This document shows positions 1 through 7,990 of a stretch of 42,706 nucleotides of DNA, in pieces. The notes under the pieces are model-generated. The model searched no databases, was not told where the DNA came from, and saw only the letters and a list, made by a program, of their open reading frames with translations. The stretch lies in NCBI GenBank assembly GCA_045617845.1, contig JAZLJL010000032.1:1-42706 (forward strand). Reading direction: 5' to 3'. The translations under genes were made by a program, and so were the position numbers. The stretch's first letter is position 1. Each line of letters opens with the position of its first letter. This DNA comes from UBA1181 sp045617845 (GTDB lineage: Bacteria; Bacteroidota; Bacteroidia; Bacteroidales; Paludibacteraceae).

Positions 1-408
1 GACTTTTTAGGATATTTTGATTATTTCCGATAGGAGCAATGGGGTTCCATTGTGACTGAGGAAATGATTAAAATAGACAAAAAGTATCCATAAAAAGCCC
101 AATAAGAAACTTTTTCGTAAATTTTTAAACAGCTTCTTAAAATGTTTATGAAGGGTCTACCGTTATTGTTACTTGTATTGAACGTCCTTCTTCGATAGCT
201 TATAGCCTTATCCCTGTTTCCCTGCCCGTCCCTAAAAATACGCTGGCCCATATCTTGTGCGCAGATGCTTTTATATTATCGAATTGTTTCTTGAAATCGG
301 ATAATAAATATTTTTGATAATTGATATTAATATTAATTAATGTGATTATATAAAAATAAATGCGTTATCTATTATTATATAGCATAACAGAAAATACACA
401 AATCATAA
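1..408. other. AT-rich region without a supported gene
   Basis: I see no convincing coding sequence here. Short open stretches exist in several frames, but none has a recognisable motif or a credible start. A perfect 6-bp hairpin (CAATGG, loop GGTT, CCATTG) lies at 37-52. From about 290 to 420 the sequence is strongly A+T rich and full of stop codons. Confidence 0.5.
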
Positions 409-549
409 AAACAACAAAAAAACAAAGAAAAGAGTTGTTCCGGCTATGTAAATTCATGGAACTATTTCACTTATGGCAAAAACGGTATATTTGCCATGAA
501 TGTGGAAACCTTTAAGAAATATTTCTATGGGATGGGTGTCGTAAAATAA
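409..549 (+). pseudogene. 3' remnant of a gene, possibly a papain-like (C1) peptidase
   Basis: A frame without an ATG start runs from just after a stop at 406-408 to TAA at 547-549. It reads ...GYVNSWNYFTYGKNGIFAMN... and ends FYGMGVVK. The NSW...GKNGIF part resembles the NSWGxxWGxxGY segment around the active-site Asn of C1 cysteine peptidases, with one extra residue. A strong plus-strand hairpin and T-run follow 40 nt later, as expected after a real plus-strand gene. The 5' part is missing or too decayed to read through the AT-rich region upstream. The family assignment is weak; that this is a gene tail is somewhat better supported. Confidence 0.3.
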
Positions 550-588
550 CTTTTACATAGATTGAATCTAGCTTTCGCAATTTTGGAT

Positions 589-623
589 TGTCCGCGACGC
601 CTAGGCATCGCGGACATTTTTTT
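589..623 (+). terminator. Rho-independent terminator
   Basis: A perfect 9-bp stem TGTCCGCGA / TCGCGGACA (589-597 with 608-616) has a 10-nt loop and is followed directly by seven T (617-623). It points rightward and would end the plus-strand remnant before it. It could also slow the convergent HD-hydrolase transcript. Confidence 0.8.
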
Positions 624-662
624 ATGCGAGAACGCATCTCCTTTTAGAGAAAGGCTACGTCC

Positions 663-2711
663 CTATTTCTCTTCCTCCTTTTTGTTTAGCTCCGGATAGA
701 CAATCCTAGTATGGTAAATTGTCTTCAACTTCTCTTTGAGAACGGATTTGATGTCGCTGATCTCCTTGAAGGTGATAGGTGTTTCGACGAAGATGCCTTC
801 GTTCACCTGTTCGGAGATAATCTTTTCGACGAGGTCGTTGATGCTCTTGTCCGTGTATTCCTTCATGCTCCGTGAAGCCGCTTCCACGGAGTCGCACATG
901 ACGAGTATGGCCATCTCCTTCGTGGTAGGCAATGGCCCGGGGTAGGTGAACTTCTCTTCGTCGATTTCCTTGTCCGGGTATTTGTTCTTCATGGTGTAGT
1001 AGAAATACTTCGTCTTGCTCTTCCCGTGGTGCGTTTTGATGAACTCCTGTATTTTCTCGGGCAATCCGTATTTCTTCGCTATGCTGACGCCGTCCGCCAC
1101 GTGGCGGATGATGATTTGCGCGCTCTTCTCCTCGTCGCCCATCTCCGTGTGAGGGTTCTTGCTCGATTGGTTCTCCGTGAAGAACGCCGGGTTCGCCATC
1201 TTGCCGATGTCGTGGTAGAGCGCGCCCGTCCTTACGAGCATTGGGTTGGCGCCTATGCTGCTTGCAGCGTCCGAGGCGAGGTTGGATACCTGCATGGAAT
1301 GCTGGAAACTTCCTGGTGCCTCTTCCGAGAATTTGCGGAGAAGAGTGTTGTTCGTGTTCGCCAATTCCACAAGTGTCACGTCAGAAACGTATCCGAAAAG
1401 CTTCTCCACAATGTAGATGAGAGGCATGGCGAAGAGCAATAGTACGCCGTTGACTATAAAGATGGTCAGCATCTTCCAATCGAAATGGTCTACTCCGTTT
1501 TCGTGCACCAAGGTGTTGCCCGTGTAGATGATGCAGTAGGCGAGGGCGATGAGTATGGCGGCCTTCACCAATTGGGAACGCATGTAGATGCTCTTTAGCG
1601 TGCAGATGGATATCATGCCCACGATGTTCTGCATCAGCAGGAACTCGAAGTCGTTCGGGACGACGAATGAGGCCAAAAGGATAGTGGTCAAGTGAGTGAA
1701 AAGCGCCGTTCTGGTGTCGAAGAAGCAGGTTATGAGTATTGGCAGGATGGTGTAGGGGATGATGTTCGGTGTTATCTCGTTGCGCACCACGATGGATGTG
1801 AGGAGACAGAGGAATACGATCATGCCCAGCATGAAAGCGACGTTCTTGATGTTGACAAGGTATTTTTTCCTGAAGAGGAACAAGTAAAGGAAAAAGGCTG
1901 CCAAAATGATTCCGATGATGATGATTTGGCCAATCATGATTAGTTTGGCGTCCGTTTTGCCGCTGCTTTCCTGGACAGCGTTCTTCAGGGAGTTGAGGAT
2001 GTCGAAGGTCTTCGGTTTTACGATTTCCCCGTGGTCTATGATTTTTTCCCCGCTCTGGATCCTGCCCTTTGTGAGGGAAACTGATTTCAGTATTTCTTTC
2101 TTGAAGGATTCGTTCCTCTCTTTGTCATATGTGATGTTCTCGTGGATGTAGTTGTTTATGTTGTAGCCTTGCAGCGTCTCCTTGTCAAGGGAAGCCGGTA
2201 ATCCGTTGATGATGCTTTCGTAGGCGGTCTTCGTGGTGTGGAGCGAAGAGATGGGTTTTGTCTTCGAGATGTTATCCTTGACGATGCTGATTTCAGTTTT
2301 CTCTTCGTCGGCCAACGTCTCCATGTCGTCCGCCGAGATGATTCCGTTTGCGTAAAGCGCCTTTAGCTTTCTGGTTATGTAGACCTTGTAGTCGTTTTCC
2401 GCATTGTTTTCCTCCTTGCCGAACTTCTCGTTCAGCAGGTTGATGTACTTGGCGGGTATGCTTTCGTCGTTGGTGAAGAAAGGGACGAAGTCCTTCAGTA
2501 GGCTGTCTTGCTCCTTCGATAGTTCTTCCTTCGATTTCATGATTTCGAAGGCGAAAGGGGCGGTGAGCGCGTCATGTTCCCAAGGCGTTTCGATGGCGTA
2601 GCTGTATTTGAATTTGCCGGTGTTCGGGTAAGTCTTGTATATGATGAATCCCGCGATGAAGAATAAGGCGGCAAGCGAAAAGTATCGGAAATGATTGTTT
2701 TTGCAGTCCAT
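663..2711 (-). CDS. 7TM-HD family phosphohydrolase (PgpH-like, HDIG domain)
   Basis: A 682-residue integral membrane protein. It has one N-terminal membrane segment (about 12-26), a large extracytoplasmic region, a block of about seven hydrophobic helices (roughly 250-450) and a C-terminal cytoplasmic HD domain. Metal-site motifs are visible: H471 in QHSMQ, H500-D501 in YHDIGKM, and H561-H562 in THHGKS. This order matches the 7TMR-HDED / 7TM / HD family, whose studied member, Listeria PgpH, hydrolyses cyclic di-AMP. The substrate here is inferred from that family. The gene is divergent from rpsL and stands alone. The ATG at 2711 is followed by a normal charged-then-hydrophobic start; no Shine-Dalgarno sequence is present. 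Confidence 0.85.
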   Translation of the reverse strand: MDCKNNHFRYFSLAALFFIAGFIIYKTYPNTGKFKYSYAIETPWEHDALTAPFAFEIMKSKEELSKEQDSLLKDFVPFFTNDESIPAKYINLLNEKFGKEENNAENDYKVYITRKLKALYANGIISADDMETLADEEKTEISIVKDNISKTKPISSLHTTKTAYESIINGLPASLDKETLQGYNINNYIHENITYDKERNESFKKEILKSVSLTKGRIQSGEKIIDHGEIVKPKTFDILNSLKNAVQESSGKTDAKLIMIGQIIIIGIILAAFFLYLFLFRKKYLVNIKNVAFMLGMIVFLCLLTSIVVRNEITPNIIPYTILPILITCFFDTRTALFTHLTTILLASFVVPNDFEFLLMQNIVGMISICTLKSIYMRSQLVKAAILIALAYCIIYTGNTLVHENGVDHFDWKMLTIFIVNGVLLLFAMPLIYIVEKLFGYVSDVTLVELANTNNTLLRKFSEEAPGSFQHSMQVSNLASDAASSIGANPMLVRTGALYHDIGKMANPAFFTENQSSKNPHTEMGDEEKSAQIIIRHVADGVSIAKKYGLPEKIQEFIKTHHGKSKTKYFYYTMKNKYPDKEIDEEKFTYPGPLPTTKEMAILVMCDSVEAASRSMKEYTDKSINDLVEKIISEQVNEGIFVETPITFKEISDIKSVLKEKLKTIYHTRIVYPELNKKEEEK

Positions 2712-2771
2712 TTTTTTTCTAGGTTCTTAAAATTCTTAATAAACTAAGGTACAAAAATAATTTGAACGTGC

Positions 2772-2779
2772 CAAAGGTA
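2772..2779 (-). promoter_or_regulatory. Candidate -7 box for the HD hydrolase gene
   Basis: On the minus strand this reads TACCTTTG, a perfect Bacteroidota TAnnTTTG box, about 60 nt upstream of the ATG at 2711. No clear TTTG was found at the usual -33 distance, so support is moderate. Confidence 0.5.
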
Positions 2780-2861
2780 CAACAAAAATATGGGTTGGCG
2801 GCGAGTGTGGTGGCATCGGAATCCTCTGAAAATCATTTTAGTAAAAAAAAAGAAAAAAATA

Positions 2862-2892
2862 TTGGTTGGATGAAATAATATTTCTAACTTTG
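2862..2892 (+). promoter_or_regulatory. Promoter of the rpsL-led ribosomal protein operon
   Basis: TAACTTTG at 2885-2892 is a perfect Bacteroidota -7 box. A TTGG lies at 2862 with a 20-nt spacer, and a second TTGG at 2866. Transcription would start near 2900 and leave a leader of about 60 nt, rich in A and T, before the rpsL ATG at 2960. Confidence 0.75.
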
Positions 2893-2959
2893 CACCCACT
2901 TTTAGTAGAGTGTCTAAAAATATTTTTATTAATAACTTAAAAGATTAAAGTTTAACGAA

Positions 2960-3361
2960 ATGCCTACAATTCAGCAGTTAGTTAGAAAAGGAAGGGCAAG
3001 TCAGGCGGACAATAGCAAATCTCCAGCTTTGGACTCATGTCCACAGAGAAGAGGCGTCTGCGTAAGGGTTTACACTACAACCCCTAAGAAGCCTAACTCA
3101 GCAATGCGTAAGGTTGCCAGAGTACGTTTGACGAACCAAAAGGAAGTGAATGCTTACATTCCAGGAGAGGGTCACAACTTGCAAGAGCACTCAATCGTGA
3201 TGGTACGTGGTGGTCGTGTTAAGGACCTTCCAGGTGTGCGTTACCACATCGTACGTGGAACTCTTGATACCGCAGGTGTGAATGGCCGTACGCAACGTCG
3301 TTCAAAATACGGTGCTAAGAGACCTAAGCCAGGACAAGCAGCTCCCGCAAAGAAAAAGTAA
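2960..3361 (+). CDS. rpsL: 30S ribosomal protein S12
   Basis: S12 sits at the decoding centre of the 30S subunit and controls translational accuracy. The 133-residue product contains the family core TTTPKKPNSAMRK (about 39-51) and GGRVKDLPGVRYH (about 84-96). Lys43/Lys44 and Lys88, where streptomycin-resistance changes occur in other bacteria, are the wild-type residues. Asp89 is the position that RimO methylthiolates in E. coli. It is the first gene of the long operon, right after the promoter at 2862-2892, and is separated from rpsG by an unusually long 104-nt gap. The start is a plain ATG without Shine-Dalgarno. Confidence 0.98.
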   Translation: MPTIQQLVRKGRASQADNSKSPALDSCPQRRGVCVRVYTTTPKKPNSAMRKVARVRLTNQKEVNAYIPGEGHNLQEHSIVMVRGGRVKDLPGVRYHIVRGTLDTAGVNGRTQRRSKYGAKRPKPGQAAPAKKK

Positions 3362-3465
3362 TTCAAGAGGTTGACTCTTAATGAATTACGCCGGTTGAGT
3401 AAATAGCTAAGCGTAGCTGTTGAAGCAACTGCAACCAAAACAAAAACGAAAATTTTTGAGTAAAA
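3362..3465 (+). promoter_or_regulatory. Long rpsL-rpsG intercistronic region, possible S7 control site
   Basis: This 104-nt gap contrasts with 20-21 nt between the next genes. It holds a small hairpin at 3416-3432 (GC-T-GTTG, loop AAG, CAAC-T-GC) and an A-rich stretch before rpsG. In E. coli S7 represses its own translation by binding the rpsL-rpsG gap. The same role here is inferred only from position and length. Confidence 0.35.
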
Positions 3466-3942
3466 ATGAGAAAAGCAAAACCAAAGAAACGGATTATTTT
3501 ACCAGATCCGATTTTCAACGAAGTAATGGTTACAAGATTCGTTAACCATTTGATGTATGACGGTAAGAAAACTATCGCATACGATATATTCTATACAGCG
3601 TTGGATAACGTTAAGTCAAAACTTCCTAATGAGGATAAAACCCCATTGGAAATCTGGAAGAAGGCTTTGGAGAACATCACTCCTCAAGTTGAGGTTAAGT
3701 CACGCCGTGTGGGCGGTGCTACTTTCCAAGTGCCTACTGAAATTCGTCCAGAGAGAAAAGAGTCTATCTCTATGAAGAACCTGATCCTCTTCTCACGTAA
3801 AAGAAGTGGCCATTCAATGGCAGATAAGTTGGCTGCGGAGATCGCAGACGCTTACAACAACCAAGGCGGTGCATTCAAGAAAAAAGAGGATATGCACAAG
3901 ATGGCCGAGGCTAACCGTGCGTTCGCTCACTTCAGATTCTAA
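3466..3942 (+). CDS. rpsG: 30S ribosomal protein S7
   Basis: S7 is a primary 16S rRNA binder that nucleates the 30S head and touches the E-site tRNA. The 158-residue product shows the expected basic N-terminus (RKAKPKKR), the VEVKSRRVGGATFQVP segment (about 75-90) and the C-terminal HKMAEANRAFAHFRF end. Length is normal. It sits between rpsL and fusA as in the classical str operon, 20 nt before fusA. The ATG at 3466 lacks a Shine-Dalgarno sequence and has an A/T-rich leader. Confidence 0.98.
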   Translation: MRKAKPKKRIILPDPIFNEVMVTRFVNHLMYDGKKTIAYDIFYTALDNVKSKLPNEDKTPLEIWKKALENITPQVEVKSRRVGGATFQVPTEIRPERKESISMKNLILFSRKRSGHSMADKLAAEIADAYNNQGGAFKKKEDMHKMAEANRAFAHFRF

Positions 3943-3962
3943 TTAAATAAACGAATTTTAAA

Positions 3963-6086
3963 ATGGCTAAAGCTGATTTACATTATACAAGAAATATCGG
4001 TATCATGGCTCACATCGATGCTGGTAAGACAACTACGTCAGAACGTATCTTGTTCTACACAGGTTTGACTCACAAGATCGGTGAGGTTCACGATGGTGCC
4101 GCTACAATGGACTGGATGGTTCAGGAGCAGGAGAGAGGTATTACCATTACTTCCGCCGCTACTACCACTTTCTGGAAATACAACGATAAGAAATACAAAA
4201 TCAACTTGATTGATACCCCAGGACACGTTGACTTCACCGTTGAGGTTGAGCGTTCGCTCCGTATCTTGGATGGTGCTGTCGCTACTTTCTGCGCGGTTGG
4301 TGGTGTTGAGCCTCAATCTGAGACTGTATGGCGTCAGGCTGATAAATATTCAGTTCCTCGTATTTGCTACGTCAACAAGATGGACCGTTCTGGTGCTAAC
4401 TTCTTCGACGTTTATAAGCAAATCAAGGAGGTTCTCGGCGCAAACCCTTGCCCAATCCAAATTCCTATCGGTGCGGAGGAGACTTTCAAGGGAGTTGTCG
4501 ATTTGATTAAGATGAAGGCTGTCCTTTGGCATGATGAGACCATGGGCGCTGAATATTCTGTCGAGGAGATCCCTGCTAACTTGGTCGACGAGGCTAAGGA
4601 GTGGAGAGACAAGATGTTGGAGTCTGTCGCTGAGTGTGACGACGCTTTGATGGAGAAGTTCTTCGACGATCCTTCTACTATCACTGAGGACGAAATCAAG
4701 AGCGCTATCCGTAAGGGTACCCTCGCAATGAAGATCAACCCTATGATTTGCGGTTCTTCTTTCAAGAACAAGGGTGTTCAGACTATGTTGGACGCAGTTT
4801 GCGCTTACTTGCCTAGCCCATTGGATACTGAGGAAATCGTTGGTAGCTCTATCGCTAATCCTGATGAGAAGGTCGTTCGTCACCCTAACGAGGACGAGCC
4901 TTTGTGCGCTTTGGCGTTCAAGATCGCTACAGACCCATTCGTTGGTCGTCTTTGCTTCTTCCGCGTATACTCAGGTAAGATCGACGCAGGTTCTTATATA
5001 TTCAATACTCGTTCGGGCAAGAAGGAGCGTATCTCCCGTTTGTTCCAAATGCACTCTAACCACCAAAACCCTGTTGAGGTTATCTCCGCTGGTGATATCG
5101 GAGCTGGCGTAGGTTTCAAGGATATCCGTACTGGTGATACCTTGTGTGGTGAGGAAGAGAGTAGCCACATGGTTTTGGAGTCTATCGACTTCCCAGATCC
5201 AGTGATCGGTATCGCTATCGAGCCTAAGTCTCAAGCTGACGTCGATAAGTTGGGTATCGGTTTGGGTAAGTTGGCTGAGGAGGATCCTACCTTCACAGTT
5301 AAAACTGACGAGCAATCCGGCCAAACTGTCATCTCCGGTATGGGTGAGCTCCACTTGGATATCATCTTGGACCGTTTGAGACGTGAGTTCAAGGTTGAGT
5401 GTAACCAAGGTCGCCCTCAAGTTAGCTACAAAGAGGCTATCACTAAGACCGTTCAACACCGTGAGCTTTACAAGAAACAATCCGGAGGTCGTGGTAAATA
5501 CGCTGATATCGTCGTTGAGGTTGGTCCTGCTGACGAAAACTTCGAAGGCTCACTCCAATTCCTCGATGTTGTGAAGGGTGGTAACATTCCTAAGGAGTTC
5601 ATCCCATCTATCCAAAAGGGATTCCAAGCTGCTATGAAGAATGGCGTTTTGGCAGGCTTCCCAGTTGACAAGTTGAAGGTTACCGTTATGGATGGTTCTT
5701 ACCACCCAGTCGATTCAGACCAATTGTCATTCGAAATCTGCGCTAACTTGGCATTCAAGGAGGCTTGCGCTAAGGCTAGACCAGTCTTGATGGAGCCTAT
5801 CATGAAACTCGAGGTTATCACTCCTGAGGAGAACATGGGTGATGTGATCGGTGACTTGAACAAACGTCGTGGACAAGTCGAGGGTATGGAGACTAGCCGT
5901 TCAGGCGCTCGTGTCGTGAAGGCTAAAGTTCCGTTGGCTGAAATGTTCGGTTACGTTACTGACTTGCGTACCATCACTTCAGGTCGTGCTACTTCTTCTA
6001 TGGAGTTCTCACACTATGCTGAGGTCGCTTCTTCTATCGCTAAGAATGTCGTAGCTGAGGCTAAAGGTAAAGTAGAATTATTGTAA
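3963..6086 (+). CDS. fusA: Elongation factor G
   Basis: EF-G is the GTPase that drives translocation and, with ribosome recycling factor, splits ribosomes. The 707-residue protein has the full set of G motifs: AHIDAGKT (16-23), TPGHVDF, NKMDRSG and a G5 CGSSFKNKG. Domains II to V follow at normal length, with the GMGELHLD segment in domain III and RRGQVEGM in domain V. It lies between rpsG and rpsJ; tuf, which follows fusA in many proteobacteria, is absent here. Codon choice is strongly biased, as expected for a highly expressed gene. Confidence 0.98.
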   Translation: MAKADLHYTRNIGIMAHIDAGKTTTSERILFYTGLTHKIGEVHDGAATMDWMVQEQERGITITSAATTTFWKYNDKKYKINLIDTPGHVDFTVEVERSLRILDGAVATFCAVGGVEPQSETVWRQADKYSVPRICYVNKMDRSGANFFDVYKQIKEVLGANPCPIQIPIGAEETFKGVVDLIKMKAVLWHDETMGAEYSVEEIPANLVDEAKEWRDKMLESVAECDDALMEKFFDDPSTITEDEIKSAIRKGTLAMKINPMICGSSFKNKGVQTMLDAVCAYLPSPLDTEEIVGSSIANPDEKVVRHPNEDEPLCALAFKIATDPFVGRLCFFRVYSGKIDAGSYIFNTRSGKKERISRLFQMHSNHQNPVEVISAGDIGAGVGFKDIRTGDTLCGEEESSHMVLESIDFPDPVIGIAIEPKSQADVDKLGIGLGKLAEEDPTFTVKTDEQSGQTVISGMGELHLDIILDRLRREFKVECNQGRPQVSYKEAITKTVQHRELYKKQSGGRGKYADIVVEVGPADENFEGSLQFLDVVKGGNIPKEFIPSIQKGFQAAMKNGVLAGFPVDKLKVTVMDGSYHPVDSDQLSFEICANLAFKEACAKARPVLMEPIMKLEVITPEENMGDVIGDLNKRRGQVEGMETSRSGARVVKAKVPLAEMFGYVTDLRTITSGRATSSMEFSHYAEVASSIAKNVVAEAKGKVELL

Positions 6087-6107
6087 TATTAAAATAGATT
6101 CAAAGAG

Positions 6108-6413
6108 ATGAGTCAAAAAATTAGAATCAAATTGAAGTCTTACGATCACAACTTGGTTGACAAGTCTGCTGAAAAGATCGTTAAGACCGTAAAAACTACG
6201 GGAGCTGTTGTGAGTGGTCCAATTCCATTGCCAACACACAAACGTATTTTTACAGTGAACCGTTCAACATTCGTGAACAAAAAGTCAAGAGAGCAGTTCC
6301 AACTCTCTTCGTTCAAGAGATTGATCGACATCTACAGCTCTACAGCTAAGACTGTTGACGCGTTGATGAAGTTGGAGTTGCCAAGCGGAGTTGAGGTTGA
6401 AATCAAAGTGTAG
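6108..6413 (+). CDS. rpsJ: 30S ribosomal protein S10
   Basis: S10 binds the 30S head and, in other bacteria, also joins NusB in antitermination complexes. The 101-residue product has the family start KIRIKLKSYDHNLVD and the PIPLPTHKRIFTVNRSTFVNKKSREQF core, and ends PSGVEVEIKV. It opens the S10 block directly after fusA (21-nt gap), so the str and S10 operons are fused here. The start is preceded by a weak purine run (AAAGAG) next to the ATG. Confidence 0.98.
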   Translation: MSQKIRIKLKSYDHNLVDKSAEKIVKTVKTTGAVVSGPIPLPTHKRIFTVNRSTFVNKKSREQFQLSSFKRLIDIYSSTAKTVDALMKLELPSGVEVEIKV

Positions 6414-6434
6414 TTAACATTAATATTTATTGAA

Positions 6435-7052
6435 ATGCCAGGATTAATTGGAAAAAAAATCGGAATGACATCCGTTTTCAGTGCTGAGGGAAAGAATATT
6501 CCATGCACTGTTGTCGAAGTAGGTCCTTGTGTTGTCACACAAATCAAGACTGTCGAGAAAGATGGCTATGCAGCGCTTCAGTTGGGCTTCGAGGATAAGA
6601 AAGAGAAGCACACTACGAAAGCTGAGAATGGTCACTTCAAGAAAGCAGGTGTGACACCTAAGAGACACTTGGCCGAGTTCAAGGATTTTGCTCAGGAGTA
6701 TAATTTGGGCGACGTGATCACTGTGGATTTGTTCTCAGACAAAGACTTTGTTGACGTGATCGGAACATCTAAAGGAAAAGGTTTCCAAGGTGTTGTTAAA
6801 CGTCACGGTTTCGGTGGTGTGCAACAATCTACTCATGGTCAGGACGACCGTTTGAGAGCTCCGGGTTCTATCGGTGCTTGTTCTTACCCAGCGAAGGTGT
6901 TCAAGGGAATGCGTATGGCTGGACGTATGGGTGGAGACTCTGTTACCGTTCAGAATCTTCAGGTGTTAAAGGTAATCCCTGAGAATAACCTTTTGGTTAT
7001 CAAAGGATCGTTGCCGGGAACTAAAGGTGCAATCGTAATAGTAAATAAGTAA
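6435..7052 (+). CDS. rplC: 50S ribosomal protein L3
   Basis: L3 is an early 23S rRNA binder whose loop reaches the peptidyl transferase centre. The 205-residue product begins GLIGKKIGMTSVF and carries the GKGFQGVVKRHGF and RAPGSIGACSYPAKVFKGMRMAGRMG segments typical of bacterial L3. The stop codon overlaps the rplD start by one base (TAATG), so translation of the two genes is probably coupled. No Shine-Dalgarno sequence is seen. Confidence 0.98.
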   Translation: MPGLIGKKIGMTSVFSAEGKNIPCTVVEVGPCVVTQIKTVEKDGYAALQLGFEDKKEKHTTKAENGHFKKAGVTPKRHLAEFKDFAQEYNLGDVITVDLFSDKDFVDVIGTSKGKGFQGVVKRHGFGGVQQSTHGQDDRLRAPGSIGACSYPAKVFKGMRMAGRMGGDSVTVQNLQVLKVIPENNLLVIKGSLPGTKGAIVIVNK

Positions 7053-7681
7053 TGGAACTGAGTGTATTTAATATCAAAGGTGAAGATACCGGAAGAAAGG
7101 TCTCTTTGTCTGACGAAATCTTTGGCATCGAGCCAAATGAGCATGTGATGTACCTTGCTGCTAAACAATACATGGCTGACCAACGTCAAGGAACTCATAA
7201 GTCAAAAGAGAGAAGCGAGATTTCTGGTAGTACTAGAAAGTTGGGTCGTCAAAAAGGTGGTGGTGGAGCTCGTCGTGGTGACATCAACTCTCCTGTATTG
7301 GTTGGTGGTGCCCGCGTTTTCGGTCCTACTCCTCGTGACTATAGCTTCAAATTGAACAAAAAGACTAAGAGCTTGGCTCGCCTTTCAGCTTTGTCTACCA
7401 AGGCTAAGGAGAACAAGATCGTGGTTTTGGAGAACCTCAATTTTGACGCTCCTAAAACTAAAGAATATTCTTCTATGCTCGATAGCTTCAAGCTCGGCGA
7501 CAAGAAAACTCTTTTAGTTTTGTCAGAACCAAATAAAAACGTATATTTGTCATCGAGAAATATTCAGAATGCTGATGTCATAATCTCTTCAGAATTAAAT
7601 GCTTACAAGATTATGAGCGCAGCATGCCTCCTCGTAACAGAGGATGCGTTGGCGAATATTGAGAAAAATTTAAAGGCTTAA
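7052..7681 (+). CDS. rplD: 50S ribosomal protein L4
   Basis: L4 lines the exit tunnel and, in E. coli, represses the S10 operon. The 209-residue product has the long Arg/Gly-rich loop (TRKLGRQKGGGGARRGDINSP, about 61-80) that lies near the tunnel constriction, followed by the FGPTPRDYSFKLNKK segment. The ATG shares its A with the last base of the rplC stop codon. No E. coli-type S10 leader is seen upstream of rpsJ, so L4 autoregulation in the E. coli manner is not indicated. Confidence 0.97.
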   Translation: MELSVFNIKGEDTGRKVSLSDEIFGIEPNEHVMYLAAKQYMADQRQGTHKSKERSEISGSTRKLGRQKGGGGARRGDINSPVLVGGARVFGPTPRDYSFKLNKKTKSLARLSALSTKAKENKIVVLENLNFDAPKTKEYSSMLDSFKLGDKKTLLVLSEPNKNVYLSSRNIQNADVIISSELNAYKIMSAACLLVTEDALANIEKNLKA

Positions 7682-7694
7682 GGAGGTTGAAAAG
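7681..7694 (+). promoter_or_regulatory. Strong Shine-Dalgarno of rplW
   Basis: AGGAGG at 7681-7686 lies 8 nt before the rplW ATG and overlaps the rplD stop (TAAGGAGG). Nearly all other starts in this operon lack such a site, which makes it stand out. Confidence 0.8.
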
Positions 7695-7988
7695 ATGGGA
7701 ATCATAATTAAACCGATCATTACAGAGAAATTAACGGACCTTAGCGGAAAATATTTCCGCTACGGTTTCCGTGTTGTTCCAACAGCTAATAAATATCAGA
7801 TCAAGAAGGCTGTTGAGGATTTGTATGGCGTAAAGGTTGAGTCCGTAAACACCGCAAGAGTTGAAGGAAAAGCTAAGGTACGTTATACCAAGTCTGGTAT
7901 CCTTTCAGGACGTGACTCTTCTTACAAGAAGGCATACGTGACCTTGAAGGAAGGTGAAGTAATAGATTTTTATAGCAATATTGAATAA
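7695..7988 (+). CDS. rplW: 50S ribosomal protein L23
   Basis: L23 lies at the tunnel exit and is the docking site for trigger factor and signal recognition particle. The 97-residue protein begins IIIKPIITEKLT, the family signature, and contains YQIKKAVEDLYGVKVESVNTARVEGK. Length is normal. It is one of two ribosomal genes in the window with a perfect AGGAGG at 8-nt spacing. Only 2 nt separate it from rplB, suggesting coupled translation. Confidence 0.98.
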   Translation: MGIIIKPIITEKLTDLSGKYFRYGFRVVPTANKYQIKKAVEDLYGVKVESVNTARVEGKAKVRYTKSGILSGRDSSYKKAYVTLKEGEVIDFYSNIE

Positions 7989-7990
7989 AA

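Noticed and set aside
21..251. Minus-strand open frame of 76 codons at the left edge
   Set aside because: No start context, no motif and atypical composition; competes with nothing real but has no support.
141..317. Plus-strand frames near 148 that look like a short signal peptide (MKGLPLLLLVLNVLL) and its continuation in another frame
   Set aside because: It would need a frameshift, the joined product has no recognisable domain, and the region is poor in coding signal.
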